The position numbers and the translations under genes were made by a program. The notes below the pieces were generated by a model, which was given only the letters and a program-made list of their open reading frames with translations, was not told the origin of the DNA and did not search any database. A DNA stretch of 30,883 nucleotides from Terana coerulea (Eukaryota; Basidiomycota; Agaricomycetes; Polyporales; Phanerochaetaceae): NCBI GenBank assembly GCA_024811115.1, contig JAKOGH010000610.1, positions 1-30,883 on the forward strand, written 5' to 3'. Position 1 is the first letter of the stretch. Each line of letters opens with the position of its first letter. Positions 1-10,619 of this stretch are shown piece after piece.

Positions 1-622
1 AGCCTCCCGTATAAAGCTAACCGGAGCGTTGTTGGCCACTCCGCTCTCGATGTCGGAAACCGCGACAAAGAAAGTCCCATCCATCGCGTTCTGCTTGTTC
101 ATCATATTCATCTGCCGCAACATGCCCCTCATCTCCGCGCCCTTCGGATGGTGGCAGAGACGCGTAGGGAACGATGGCGGCGTCCTCGACCGTGAAGCTC
201 AGCTCCGTGCGTTGTGTCCCCGGCCGCTTCTTTACCATGACCATGAGAGACCTCTCCTCTGCGTTTCGAATATTCCTTCCAAGGTCCAAGGCTCGCACGC
301 CGCACTCACAGAGCGTGGGTCTGTGCTTGCCGGTGAACGCGCGCAGCTCCTTCAGCCGGGTTTCCAGAGATGATTTACCGGGACCTTGCACGAGTCCAGC
401 GTTGAGCTGACACTTGACCTTATGCGTCGGCCAGACAGCCCTCTGGCGCTCCTTGCTCTTCCCCGTCGTTCAGTGCTTAGTCTGTCGCTATGAAAATAAC
501 TGATTACATACGCAGTATATGTCAACCTTGCACTTGCTGCAGCGAAAGAGGGTTACCCCAGACACTTTGGATTTGTAGCAATACTGGCACGGAGTGAGCT
601 CATGTCTGATACTGGTGCTCAT
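1..622 (-). CDS. MYND-type zinc-finger protein, 3' part outside window, frameshifted
   Basis: Two exons are visible: 512-622 and 1-457. They are separated by a 54-nt intron (458-511) with donor GTATGT. I chose the ATG at 622 because it lies just before the finger. The N-terminus carries a MYND finger: CQYC, then CSKC, then IYC, with the second half (RQRAVWPTHKVKC) after the intron. MYND fingers bind zinc and usually mediate protein contacts; nothing here shows a catalytic partner domain. The position normally holding the sixth zinc ligand (Cys or His, just before the conserved Gln) is Arg (CGC codon). Near position 139 the frame breaks. In the frame read so far a stop falls at 17-19, whereas skipping one base gives a continuous sequence (LRQMNMMNKQNAMDGTFFVA and onward) that runs off the left edge. 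I therefore regard the apparent stop as an artefact or a mutation. Family assignment is good; function is unknown. Confidence 0.72.
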
Positions 623-861
623 GATGATACTGGGAAAAGGAGCGGTCGTTGGGCAGCAACAGATGACGGTCTGAACCTTGCGATTTGTATTCCTACGCCA
701 CAGCGTGCTGGTCCAAGCAGTAGAATGTGACAACTGGCCTCGTAGGGACTACATACACAAAAGCAGGCATAACGCTATATAACAAAGCAGAATACTATAG
801 TACAGATTACAACCAAATTGCAGACTTCAGAACATAATATACGAAGGCAAGAAGGTAAGCC
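623..861. other. Intergenic spacer between BRCT gene and MYND gene
   Basis: This short spacer lies between two minus-strand genes. It must contain the 3' end of the BRCT transcript and the promoter of the MYND gene. I see no clear TATA box or other ORF in it. Confidence 0.5.
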
Positions 862-3800
862 CTAGTAAGATCCCGGGACCTTATACAAGTCCTTGTCCCA
901 TTCGACCAGCTGCTTCAGCGTGCCGGTCAGAATCAACTCCTGAGAATAGATCGGGTATCCGTTTTCAGACAGGGGTCGCCAGATAGAGATGTCTGCCGGA
1001 CATGATACCACAACGCGCTCCTCGTGACCCTTCAGGACGCGCAGAGTCGGACTCTGGGCCACAATCTGAGAGCGGCATTCAGTACTTACAAACCCGATAT
1101 CGCGCAGAGAACCCACCTGACCGCCACCAGCTGTGACAACGTTCTTCAGCAACTTGATGTCGACGGTCCCAGACACCTTGGGCGTGACGTAGAAGATCTT
1201 GCCCTCGAATAGCTTCCGGCCCTGGGTCTTTGCGCGGTGAAGAGCGTCGGCGAGCTTGAATCCGTAACGCTTCTCTGTTTCCGGATCTTTCAACGCGAAG
1301 TCCGCCTCGACTGCAGATAAAAGGGTCAGAGATGCATGTACAGGAAAGTCGAAAACGGACAACAGACATTGAAGTTTCTTCTTGCTGACCGATGTGTCTA
1401 TCCACTTGTCCGTGACAACGTGCGGTGCAACAGCCATAGCACACAGGAACTTTTCTGTACGAACGAGGGATCTGGCGACAAGATGCGTGCAATCAGAAGG
1501 CTTTGTCGTGAATTTGGCTCCCAGCCTCGTGAGGGCCTAACAGACGATGAGATTAGTCCCCGAATCGAGCGATGGTACGCGAGCAGAGTACCGGCTCACC
1601 TTAATAACATCGTCGGACAACGACACTTGCGTGGTCATGATAACGACGTTGCTCCCTTGAGGCGTGCTGGTGCTGCAAAAGAGTCAGGCCTCGAGTTCAT
1701 GGGAAGTACTTGAGAACGATTACCTCGCCTGTGTCGGTTGCTTGGCCTTGGTAGCTGGCCTCCCTCGCTTCTTCGGCTCCTCAACAACCTCCGCGTCCTC
1801 TTCCTCCTCCGAGGGCCGGACGTCAGATTTCTTGCCCTTCCGCTGTGTCGGAACAGGAACAGCTCCACTCGCTGTCTTGCGCTTCTTCTTGTCGTGCTCG
1901 TCTTCCGAGATCTGGTCGTCTTCATCCCCCAGAGACGCCCGCTTCTTGCCCTTCGTACCCTTCTCTTCAGCCTTCCCTACTGCCTCCTTCTCCTCGTGAA
2001 CGGCCTTGACTTTCCCTGACTTGACCTCCAGCGCGAACTTGTTCATGTCGGGCATGATCTCGTCGTGTAGCTTCTGCGCCGCTTTAGTGGCCGCTGTCCG
2101 TCGTGAATACGTCCTCGGTGTCTCGTCCACTCCGCTCGGTCCAGCTGTATCGGGAAGGGTCGCTGCCAAACTACGACGAGGCGCCTTCACCTTGGGTACC
2201 GGAGGCGGCGACGGAGAACGCTCCGGTGACGCAGGCTTAGCAGGCGCTTTCGTGGAGGTAGGTTTGGTAGACTTGGATCCTGCGGGACGGCCTCGCTTTG
2301 CTGGAGGCTTCTCCTCCGGCTCGGCCTGCTTGATAGCAGGCTTGTTGCGTTGCGTGGTCTGCTTGCCGGACACGGGCTCCTCCTTGTCCATCATGTCAGT
2401 GGTTATATGCTGCTGCGAAGAAGAGCGAATCTCCGCAAGGGTAGGCAGGACGACCGATGCGCGACGACGAGGTGTCTTGTCCTTTGCCGCAGCGTCGGTA
2501 AACACTTCGATGTCCACGTCTTCCAGATCCGTAAGGGCGCTCGAAGACGGTCGAAGGACGGACTTGCGCTTGCCTGCGGGTTGAACCTCGTCTTCGCTTT
2601 CGGTATCACTAGGTACCGCAGGCTTCTTGCGCCGAGACGTGGAGGATTTGGACGGCGCAGGCGTCTTCTTAGATGATGCCCGCGGCTCGACGACCTCGAG
2701 ATCACTGCCTTCGTCGGAGACAGTACTCTTGGCCTTGGCCCTCCCTGACGATCCTGGTGTCGGTTTCGAAGAGATAGGAGGTCGGCTACGACTCTGACTC
2801 CGGCTGCTTGATTTGGCACGGTATGTCTTGATGACCGTCCCTTTCTTGCCAGGAATGGGTGGTGACATCTCGCTCTCGCCGCCAGCTTCTGCGCCTCCTG
2901 TCTTCTGCGCCTTATCCGTTTCGGTAGCTCGACGTGTCGATGGCCGTCCAACTCTCCGCGGCGCATTGCTAGGATTGTCATCGACTAAAGCATCCGCAGC
3001 GGCCGGCTTGGCAGTGCTGCGACGGACCATCGTCGGCGACAGCTCCCCTGCGTCATCGTCGCCAGACAACAACGCTGCAGGACCGGATCGTTTCTTTACC
3101 TCTGCATTGACCTTGCTCGTGCCAGCCAAAGCAGGCTTGGGTTTCTGCACGGACGAGAGGTTCTTGTCCGACTTTGAGGCGGATGGTGTGGGCCGAGCCT
3201 TCTTTTTAGTGGGCGTCGAGGGGTTGCCTTAGATTTGTCGGATACAAGTTTGAGCCTGGCGTAGTGGTCTTCGTCGTCGACGTCCATGCGCTCCTCGTTC
3301 TCCGCCTCCGCCTCTTCTACCATAGCTCGAATATCCAATTTCCGAGCCGGACATCGATAGTCGGCCGTCATCGTCTAACGCAACTGCCATGTCGACATAA
3401 TCGCCCGTCGTCGCATCCGCAATACCACCCATCTCTTCGTCGTCGTCTGCTGCATGGTCTTTCGTGCGCGCAGCCATCAACCGACGGCTGGTGGACGCGG
3501 CGTCCTCCAGCATCGCTTTGCTCTTCTTCAAAATGCCTTTCTTCGGAGTCTCAGTGACCTCGGTTCCGGACCGCCCAGTCCGCCTCTCGTTCTCCTTGTT
3601 CTTACGACGACTGGGTGTTCGCACCAGGTCCATGTCGCCTTCGACGTCGCGCTCCATCCTGTCCAGCTCCGCCTGATCGTAACCTGACCGCCCAAGGATC
3701 CCCGCACCGCCGACTAAGCCCGCCCCTGCACGTCCTGCGTCGTCCACGAGCATGCCGCCAAAGTCGATGCCGGGAGGAAACGCGGTGTACTTGTCGGACG

Positions 3801-5261
3801 TGGTGCTAACATCACGCCACTGGGCAAAGCAATCCTCCAGCCAGAGATGGTTGACGACGGGAATACCCCACTGGGCGGCTTTAGCGGTTTTGTTACCGTT
3901 GAGTCTAGTTTATGGTTAAAAGACGTCATCACATAGATTTCGAACATACCTTGCGGCAATGACAATGGTATTCTTTCCCGTCATAGTGGGCGTAAACTGT
4001 GCGCCAAGTACCATCGAGTATTTTCTTGATGTACTCGCGATCCTTGCCGGTGTAGTTGGTGACCGTGACAACCTGATATTGCCGGTGAGGTCAACGAAAT
4101 TTTGTAAAATACCATGTACGTACGTGGTTAGAGAACCCGTCGATGGTGCGTGGCGGAATAGGGTAATGCAGAAGCTGATCCGTCGGTCTTGAAAGGATGC
4201 CGGTACAACGAACATACCAGAACCAGTATAGATTTCCGATAGTCTTGTTGAGCTTATAGGCCTACTCTCGCATATAAGCATATATAGAAAATCTCGACTC
4301 ATGGACTTACCTTGACGAACACAGGTCCAGCCCTGTGAATCGTAACAAACACGTCGGTCTCCTCCACTTTCTTCAGCTCGTCTTCGGGTGAGTCATACTG
4401 GAGGACTTCACCACCAGCTCGAGCCACATCTGTAAAATGGGCTTCCCGTTGACGCTCATTGAAATGTATGGATGAGCCAAACATGATCTTCAGCCCCTCC
4501 CAAGGCAGGCTGGCAGCAGGCCGCTGGCTGGGCAAATCTATGGTCTCCGCGAGGACGGTGTCGTACAAAGCCTTCTTGTGAGCCGTCATAGGCTTGTTCC
4601 TTCGCGACTCTCGCGTCTCGTCGTCCGTCTGAGACGCGCCACCGATGGTCTTCATGGCCTGGGCGGCGTAGCCGGCGAAGACTTGCGGGTCAGGCCACTC
4701 GTAGGGCGCCGTCGGTAAGTTGCGGACACCAAGGCGAACGGCGTCGTCAAACCAATGTGGCACAAGGACCTTCATATTGACCTTGTCCTTGAAGTGCAGC
4801 GCTGTCTGGTACTTCTGATTGTCCTCTGTGAGCACGAAAAGGTGCGTCACGTCGCGGGTGAGCGAGTTCCGCCACTGACCGCCGAGAGTTGAGATGCCAG
4901 CGGCCATAACTTCATTGTCGGAGCGCGATAACCCACTTGCTGTCCCGACGACGCCAGAGAAGAGCATAGACGGGTGTGCAGAGTAGAAGGTAGGTTCTTG
5001 ACGCGTTCCTAGCGTGACGGTGCGGTCAATCCAGGCAGAGGTTACGAAGAACGATTCAGGACGTTCCGGGACGTATTCTGGCGAGTCAGAAGTCGGCGCG
5101 GTGTCCGTCACGTAGTGTGTGAGCTTGGCGTCGTTCAGGTCCACTATTTGAGCTCCCCTGAGCTTTAGAATCTTCTCCAGCTGCTTGCGATGCTCCGCAG
5201 GCAGAGATATCGAGATGTAGACATGATTATTTGAGAAAAGCTGTGGCTCTTCTGCGGTCAT
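862..5261 (-). CDS. RTT107: Six-BRCT genome-maintenance protein, Rtt107/Brc1-like
   Basis: Eight exons (4311-5261, 4124-4261, 3950-4072, 1724-3904, 1600-1672, 1368-1536, 1117-1310, 862-1065) encode about 1343 residues once indels are bridged. Four BRCT repeats fill roughly residues 10-435 and a BRCT pair occupies about 1136-1340, with a basic/acidic low-complexity linker between. Recognisable pieces are the LLHYPIP segment after BRCT3, NYTGKDREYIKK and PVVNHLWLEDCF in BRCT4, MTTQVSLSDDVIK and CTHLVA in BRCT5, and CPADISIWRPL in BRCT6. This 4+2 layout is that of yeast Rtt107 and fission-yeast Brc1, scaffolds that bind phosphorylated H2A at damaged replication forks. The linker carries three GRP cores resembling AT-hooks. 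Reading requires one extra base near 4015, one extra near 3340 and one missing near 3219-3229. Two introns (1311-1367 and 1066-1116) are multiples of three without stops, so the ORF reads through them. The ATG at 5261 is the first in frame. Confidence 0.85.
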
Positions 5262-6852
5262 GAGTTTGGTGAACGTCGTGGTCAAGCACAAAGGCGGTGA
5301 GCTCGCTGCTCGCGACTTGCAGGCTAATTCAGCCCATCACGTGCATCCTGTCACCGTGTTAGCGCCTCAAATGGGTTAAGGTTTCTTGACCGCTACTTCG
5401 GGAGCTCTCTCCGGAGTCTAGAGAACGACCAACAACCAACAGATATTACTTCGACGCGAAAGATAATCTCGGACGATCTATGGTTTTGCAGACAGGAACT
5501 GTAGGATGGAGCGTCGGTCGTGTTATAGAGCATGAGCACCAGCTGAATACCATTCAAAACGGACCAATCGTGAGCTGCCTCCGAGTCTTGGATATGAGAT
5601 AAATGCTATTGTAGCAAAATGGCAGTAGTAATACTACTGGCTCTATGTGACTGAGTCCTGTGGGAATGAATGGCTTCTTCGAGGATAGGTTCGTCGCTCG
5701 TTGTGGTTTATCTTTGGTAGGCGCAAGTTACTACTGGGAGCGGCCTGGAGACTTAATCAAAGATCGCTGCCTGAAACCAGTAAGTAGATGCATTGTGTAT
5801 AGTTCAAACTTACCGAGAATACGACCAGCTCGGACTGAGCAGTTGGACCCACTCCTGAACATTGATAGTCAAAATCCTCTAGCCTGAAAGAGCCGAGGGG
5901 CAAGGTAAATGCATGGTACATCACGCCTTGTTTGCGGCGCAACGGCTCTCGTGGTACCATGCTTCAAGGGCTGGATAGTTCGGTACGTAGTCGGGCACGC
6001 GTGGACTAGTACCTGTACGGTGTATCGTTAAGCACACTTCACGCGCATGGAAGCCCGAAAGTGAACAGCTGCTTACCTGCGTGAAGCTATATCGCCTCCT
6101 GAACATGACTGCTCCACGCTGCGCTTTCATGTCCACGCAATGTCCCCTATACGATGTCAGCAGAGCCTCTGTCACTGGTGATAGTCGATAGAGAACTGGC
6201 CCTACCGTGAAAATCCTCCGTTAAGCCTGGTGGTACATATCACCATGCTGCCGGCGCAGCTTTATATCAAACCTGACAAGCGATAGTAACCTCTATGTCG
6301 TATGCAGAGGGCGGATCTTGGGATGGATAGCACCAAAGCTCCAGACTTGTGCTCAAGGTCCTTCATGCACACGCCTACAACGTGGAAAGTGGTAGATCAT
6401 ACGCTGCCCTGTGGGGTTAGTACATGCCAGTTATTAGACGAGCTTGAGCTTTCCGAACAACAATTGATTGCATAAGAGAGTTTTGAGCTGCTGGTTTTGC
6501 AAGTAGCAGCAAAGTGATGGTCGAGCGAGAGAGGGACGTCTCGGACTCGGCGAGAGTTCCGTGGGTGCTACAGGCGCTCCGACGCTGTTCCGCCGTCGGC
6601 AGCGCGTCCCGTCGCATTTGGTAAGGTTCTTCGGCGCTGTTCCGCGCCATCAACACGTTTAAATTGTGCCTCGAGGACAATGCGCCTTCAGCAGGCGGAC
6701 CATCCTTCTGCATGATTTTCAGAATGCGGGGCAGTGTTTTTATATCGGCTCTCTGCGATTCCCGGAGAACTTCCTCCACCTTTCTCTTTTGCGCTCCCAC
6801 CTCCGAACAGCGAGCTCTTGACGAGCTCCCACCACCACCGGCTGCTCCAACA
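5262..6852. other. Intergenic region between divergent BRCT and AA9 genes
   Basis: About 1.6 kb lies between two divergently transcribed genes. The ORFs here are short and overlapping and resemble no family I know. The right end is the promoter and leader of the first monooxygenase gene. Nothing else is supported. Confidence 0.5.
6741..6746 (+). promoter_or_regulatory. Putative TATA box of first AA9 gene
   Basis: TATATC follows a T run, 112 nt upstream of the ATG. A TATATAA sits at the same distance before the paralogous gene, which supports the call. The leader downstream shares a CTTGACGAGCTC block with the paralogue. Confidence 0.5.
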
Positions 6853-8101
6853 ATGATGAAGACCTTCACCGCAGAGCTGCTCGTCTTTCTGTTCGCCCTT
6901 ACCCCTCTGGTAGCAGCTCACGGCTACGTCAAGTCCATCGCTATTGACGGCACTTGGTATGCGGGTAACCTGCCCAACAACTACAAAGGTATGTCTCAAC
7001 AGTGCTAGAGGAAGTTGGGAGGCTCAAGTTATCGTGTTGCAGGACCAAGTCCCATTCGGTTGATTGACGACATTGGACCAGTGAAGGGTGCTACAAACCC
7101 GGACATAAGTTGCGGCCTTGGTGCACAAAATGCCGAGATGGTGGTGAACGCGAACCCAGGAAGCGTCTTTTCAGTTCAGTGGTCCGGGGGCGATGGGATA
7201 CAGAACGTGCGTAGCTTGCTTTGTGTACGCTTGTGCAGCTTCTGACTATGCACCAGTGGCCACACAACACAGGTCCGTTTATGACGTATATGGCATCCTG
7301 CGGCTCTACACCATGCAACGAGTTCAACTCCACTGGAGCCAAATGGTTCAAGATAGATCAGCTGGGTCTGAAGCCCGACGGTTCGACTTGGTACCAGGCT
7401 GATTTAGTTAGTAAGTAACCCTACCGTAGCAAAAATGATGCAGACAATTTAACCTGGTTTATAGGCAACGCGTCTTCGTTCGATGTAACACTGCCGAGCA
7501 ATCTGTCCCCAGGCGGCTACCTCATCCGACACGAGGTGCGTTGTTCTTTTCACGTGTCCCAGGCCGTTCTGATTTACACCCTTGTGCATAGATAATTGCG
7601 TTACATTTGGCCGTATCCATGGGTGGCGCAGAATTTTACCCTATGTGCACGCAAGTCATGATCGGCGGAAGCGGTAGCGGTACACCAAACGCGACCATCT
7701 CCTTTCCTGGAGCGTACGCTGATGACGACCCTGGCATCTACGACCCCGACGTCTTCAACCAAGGCCAGACCTACATTTTCCCCGGCGGACCTATCGCAAA
7801 TCTCGCGGGCACCGACGCCCACATGGCTGCCGAGTTTACCGGTGCGACTATCTTCCCCTCTGGTACGAGCGTTTCGGCCATTCCTGCGCCAACGTCGAAG
7901 GGGGGCAGCTCAGGGAACTCGGCGCATTCCGGTGCGCCTGCGGCTACAGGGTCTGCTGACCCAGAACCCGCACCGACTAGTGTGGTCGGCTCCGGCTCAG
8001 GCGGCGGGAAGTGCGCGCTGCAGCCGAGATCCAGCGGCAGCCCGCAGAAGCGTCACTTCAAACGCTTCATTCGCCGGATGATGCCCTTTTCATCGCACTG
8101 A
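6853..8101 (+). CDS. AA9 lytic polysaccharide monooxygenase, paralogue 1
   Basis: Five exons (6853-6988, 7043-7206, 7257-7410, 7465-7535, 7592-8101) join in phase to 344 residues. A signal peptide (1-22) ends in VAA, leaving His23 as the mature N-terminus, the first half of the copper histidine brace. The second brace residue is His103 in WPHNTGPFMTYMASC. The axial tyrosine is Tyr191 in GAEFYPMCTQ, where Glu189 replaces the usual AA9 Gln. His180 in EIIALH is the expected second-sphere His. AA9 enzymes are secreted copper enzymes that oxidatively cleave cellulose and related glucans. There is no CBM1. After the catalytic domain comes a Ser/Ala/Pro/Gly-rich stretch, then a basic tail ending in KRHFKRFIRRMMPFSSH. 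A tandem paralogue lies 1.3 kb downstream in the same orientation. The reading frame is intact. The family call is secure; substrate is not predictable from this. Confidence 0.95.
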
Positions 8102-9298
8102 GCGGGTTGAGAATATGGGACCGGTTCTTTCAGTAACGATAATGCGACGGGCGTGTTAGTCACGTCCATGGTGGAATACGAGGGTTGCGTGATGTCAAGT
8201 GTATCAATGGACCTTGCTGGGTTTTAAGGGTTTCTATCTATACGTAGATTATTGCTGAGAATGTACAACAAAGAAATCTGTACTACTGGATTATTGTCAC
8301 GACTTCCGATTGTTTTGGCTCAGAAGTTGTCGTTCATCGTCAAGTTGAACTCGTTCGTAAGACTCAACTTGGTGCTTGTACAAGTATTCCGGCCAGGTTG
8401 CGCCCTTAAGCTTGCAGCTTATTCTTAGCCCTAGCCCCACGGTTCATGGTCGATAGCGACCTTCTTATGATCGGGGGTGCCCTTCACACACAGGTCAGGC
8501 ACGAATGTCGCCTAAGCACAGTTCCTAGAATGAAGACCAACGCCCACAGGCTCGGCTTCGCTCGCTAAAAGGTTAACAATGCACAGTCCTCCACGAAGTC
8601 ACGTTGATACGTTCCGGCATCTGCGCTTTATTTCGCTTTCATCTTGGGCCCAAAATACCACTGCCTCGCTGGGGACATGTGCAGTGTCCGCACGTATGAG
8701 ACACATCCTCACGCACTGATGATGGCTGTTTCTTGAAGCCTGTGGTCGAAATCGCGTGTGAGACGTCCCCCACGCCTATGTACGTACTGTTGGCCGTTTC
8801 ATCTTCCTCGGCCATAGCGAACACAGCAATGGTGGGATTAATCAAGTGCATTGATATAGTGCTTGACCCGAATGCGAGTCGCCGGCGAACAGTACTGGTA
8901 GAACCGTCGATAGAACATGAGGCCTTGAGGTCCAACGGGATGGTTGTCCGAGTCAAAGACTTGGCTGATGAACAGAGTCCTTTGTCACTAAATTCCTTTG
9001 GGTTTCACAATATCTCAAAACAACGATATCTTTCGTAGTGGGTCGAGGCAGCACGTCGCAGGCATTGCAACCTCAAGGTCGCGGTTGCCCGAGAGCGAGC
9101 CCTCCCAGGTGGGTTCGGCGTGGCGCCAGCCACCATGCTCACGTCCGATTTGGTACGCGTAGTCCTTCGTGCTTTTCGATAGCATCCATCACCACCCAGC
9201 CACTTAATTTTGGCAGCCTCACGGACAATAGCTTCTTGTGTTGTTTTCGGTAAAAGCTTGTTGTGGAGCGTGACAATGCAAGCTGCGGCTGACAGCGT
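8102..9298. other. Spacer between tandem AA9 genes
   Basis: About 1.2 kb separates the two paralogues. Overlapping ORFs of roughly 100 residues exist on both strands (about 8639-9038), but neither shows a recognisable motif, plausible splice context or start context. I treat the region as non-coding. Confidence 0.5.
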
Positions 9299-9300
9299 AC

Positions 9301-9307
9301 TATATAA
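9301..9307 (+). promoter_or_regulatory. Putative TATA box of second AA9 gene
   Basis: TATATAA lies 111 nt before the ATG, matching the spacing in the upstream paralogue. The leader repeats the CTTGACGAGCTC block about 25 nt before the start codon. Confidence 0.6.
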
Positions 9308-9411
9308 CTCGCTAGGTATGGAGGATCTTCACCAACATCCTCTCGGCTCCTGTTTCGCATTCTTTCTCCCACTGAGTCTCTTGACGAGCTCTACCACCCG
9401 TTCTAGCAACG

Positions 9412-10619
9412 ATGTACTCCTTCGCCACCACTGTCTTGCTCCTTGCCGTCGTCCTCTTCACCCTCGTTCCATATGTATCTGCGCACGGTTTCGTCCGCGC
9501 TGTCGGTATCGACGGGACATGGTACGCCGGTAACGCGCCAGGCCAGAGCACAGGCAAGCATTCGTCCACTCTGCGCAAGTCTCTGGAGACTTATTATTGT
9601 TCTAATAGGCTCTAGCCCGATCCGCATGGTTGCCAACAACGGCCCTGTCAAAGGCGCCGACAACACCGACATCATCTGTGGTCTCAGTGCACAGTTGGCC
9701 GACGCTGTCGTTCACGCGAACCCGGGAAGTGTCTTCTCCGTTCAGTGGTCTGGAGGAAGTGGAGGAAGCGAGGAGAACGTCAGTACACTTCACAAAATCT
9801 CGCCGTCCCTTCAAATGTACTTACCAGTATTCTCAGTGGATCCATCAGGTTGGACCTCTGCTCACTTACATGGCGTCCTGTGGATCTATGCCTTGCAACC
9901 AATTCGATGGCAAGGGCGCTGCTTGGTTCAAGATTGACCAGCTTGGGCTCAAGCCTTCAGGATCTGGGTGGTACCAGGGAGACATAGCCAACGGCGACGC
10001 CTACCAAGTCACCCTGCCGCAAACTCTCTCTCCAGGAGGCTATCTCATTCGTCACGAGGTACGCCGCAATAGATTTCAATGCTCATGCGTGAATTAACCT
10101 GGCTACGTATAGATCATCTCCCTTCAGAACGGCGGCTCTGCTGGTGGCGCAGAGTTCTATCCTTCCTGCACCCAGGTCATGATTGGTGGAAGCGGCAGCG
10201 GAACGCCAAGCCCTACCGTTCAATTCCCCGGCGCGTACTCGGATACCGATGCCGGCATCTTGGACCCGGATGTCTACAACCCCGGCTCGAACTACACCTT
10301 CCCCGGAGGACCTGTTGCAAGCCCCGGTGGCACCAACTCGAACACAGTCGCCGCATTCACTGGCTCTGCCGTCTTCCCATCCGGCACCGCTATGCCGTCC
10401 GCTACCGGCGCGTCCAACCCTGACTCCCCCGCCTCTTCCGCTAGCCCCGCTAGCCCCGCCTCGACAGACGACTCTGCGCCATCTGCTACGCCCACCGGGT
10501 CTAACTCTGGTGGTGATGGCACATGCTCGCTCAAGGCGCGTGCTCCCACCTCCGGGAGCAGTGTCAACCAGAGGCGGCACTTCCGACGCTTTGCTCGTCG
10601 TGCGATGCAAGCGCACTAA
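9412..10619 (+). CDS. AA9 lytic polysaccharide monooxygenase, paralogue 2
   Basis: Four exons (9412-9553, 9609-9778, 9837-10058, 10113-10619) give 346 residues. The signal peptide (1-24) ends YVSA before His25, the brace histidine; His107 (WIHQVGPLLTYMASC) is the second. The axial Tyr194 lies in GAEFYPSCTQ, with Glu192 in the usual Gln position. Where paralogue 1 has EIIALH, this protein has EIISLQ, so the normally conserved second-sphere His is Gln183. Intron 1 appears to use a GC donor (ACAG/GCAAGC) and is the only model I find that keeps phase and the conserved SPIR segment. The third intron of paralogue 1 is absent. A Ser/Pro/Ala-rich C-terminal region without CBM1 ends in a basic tail, RRHFRRFARRAMQAH, matching that of paralogue 1. 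Presumed role is secreted oxidative polysaccharide cleavage, but the His change makes full activity uncertain. Confidence 0.93.

Noticed and set aside
2006..2981. Long plus-strand ORFs opposite the BRCT linker, and an overlapping minus ORF
   Set aside because: They are shadows of the low-complexity basic/acidic coding region in other frames, with no independent motif or splice context.
8639..9038. Overlapping ORFs of about 100 residues on both strands between the AA9 genes
   Set aside because: Neither has a recognisable domain, intron pattern or promoter, and the two contradict each other.
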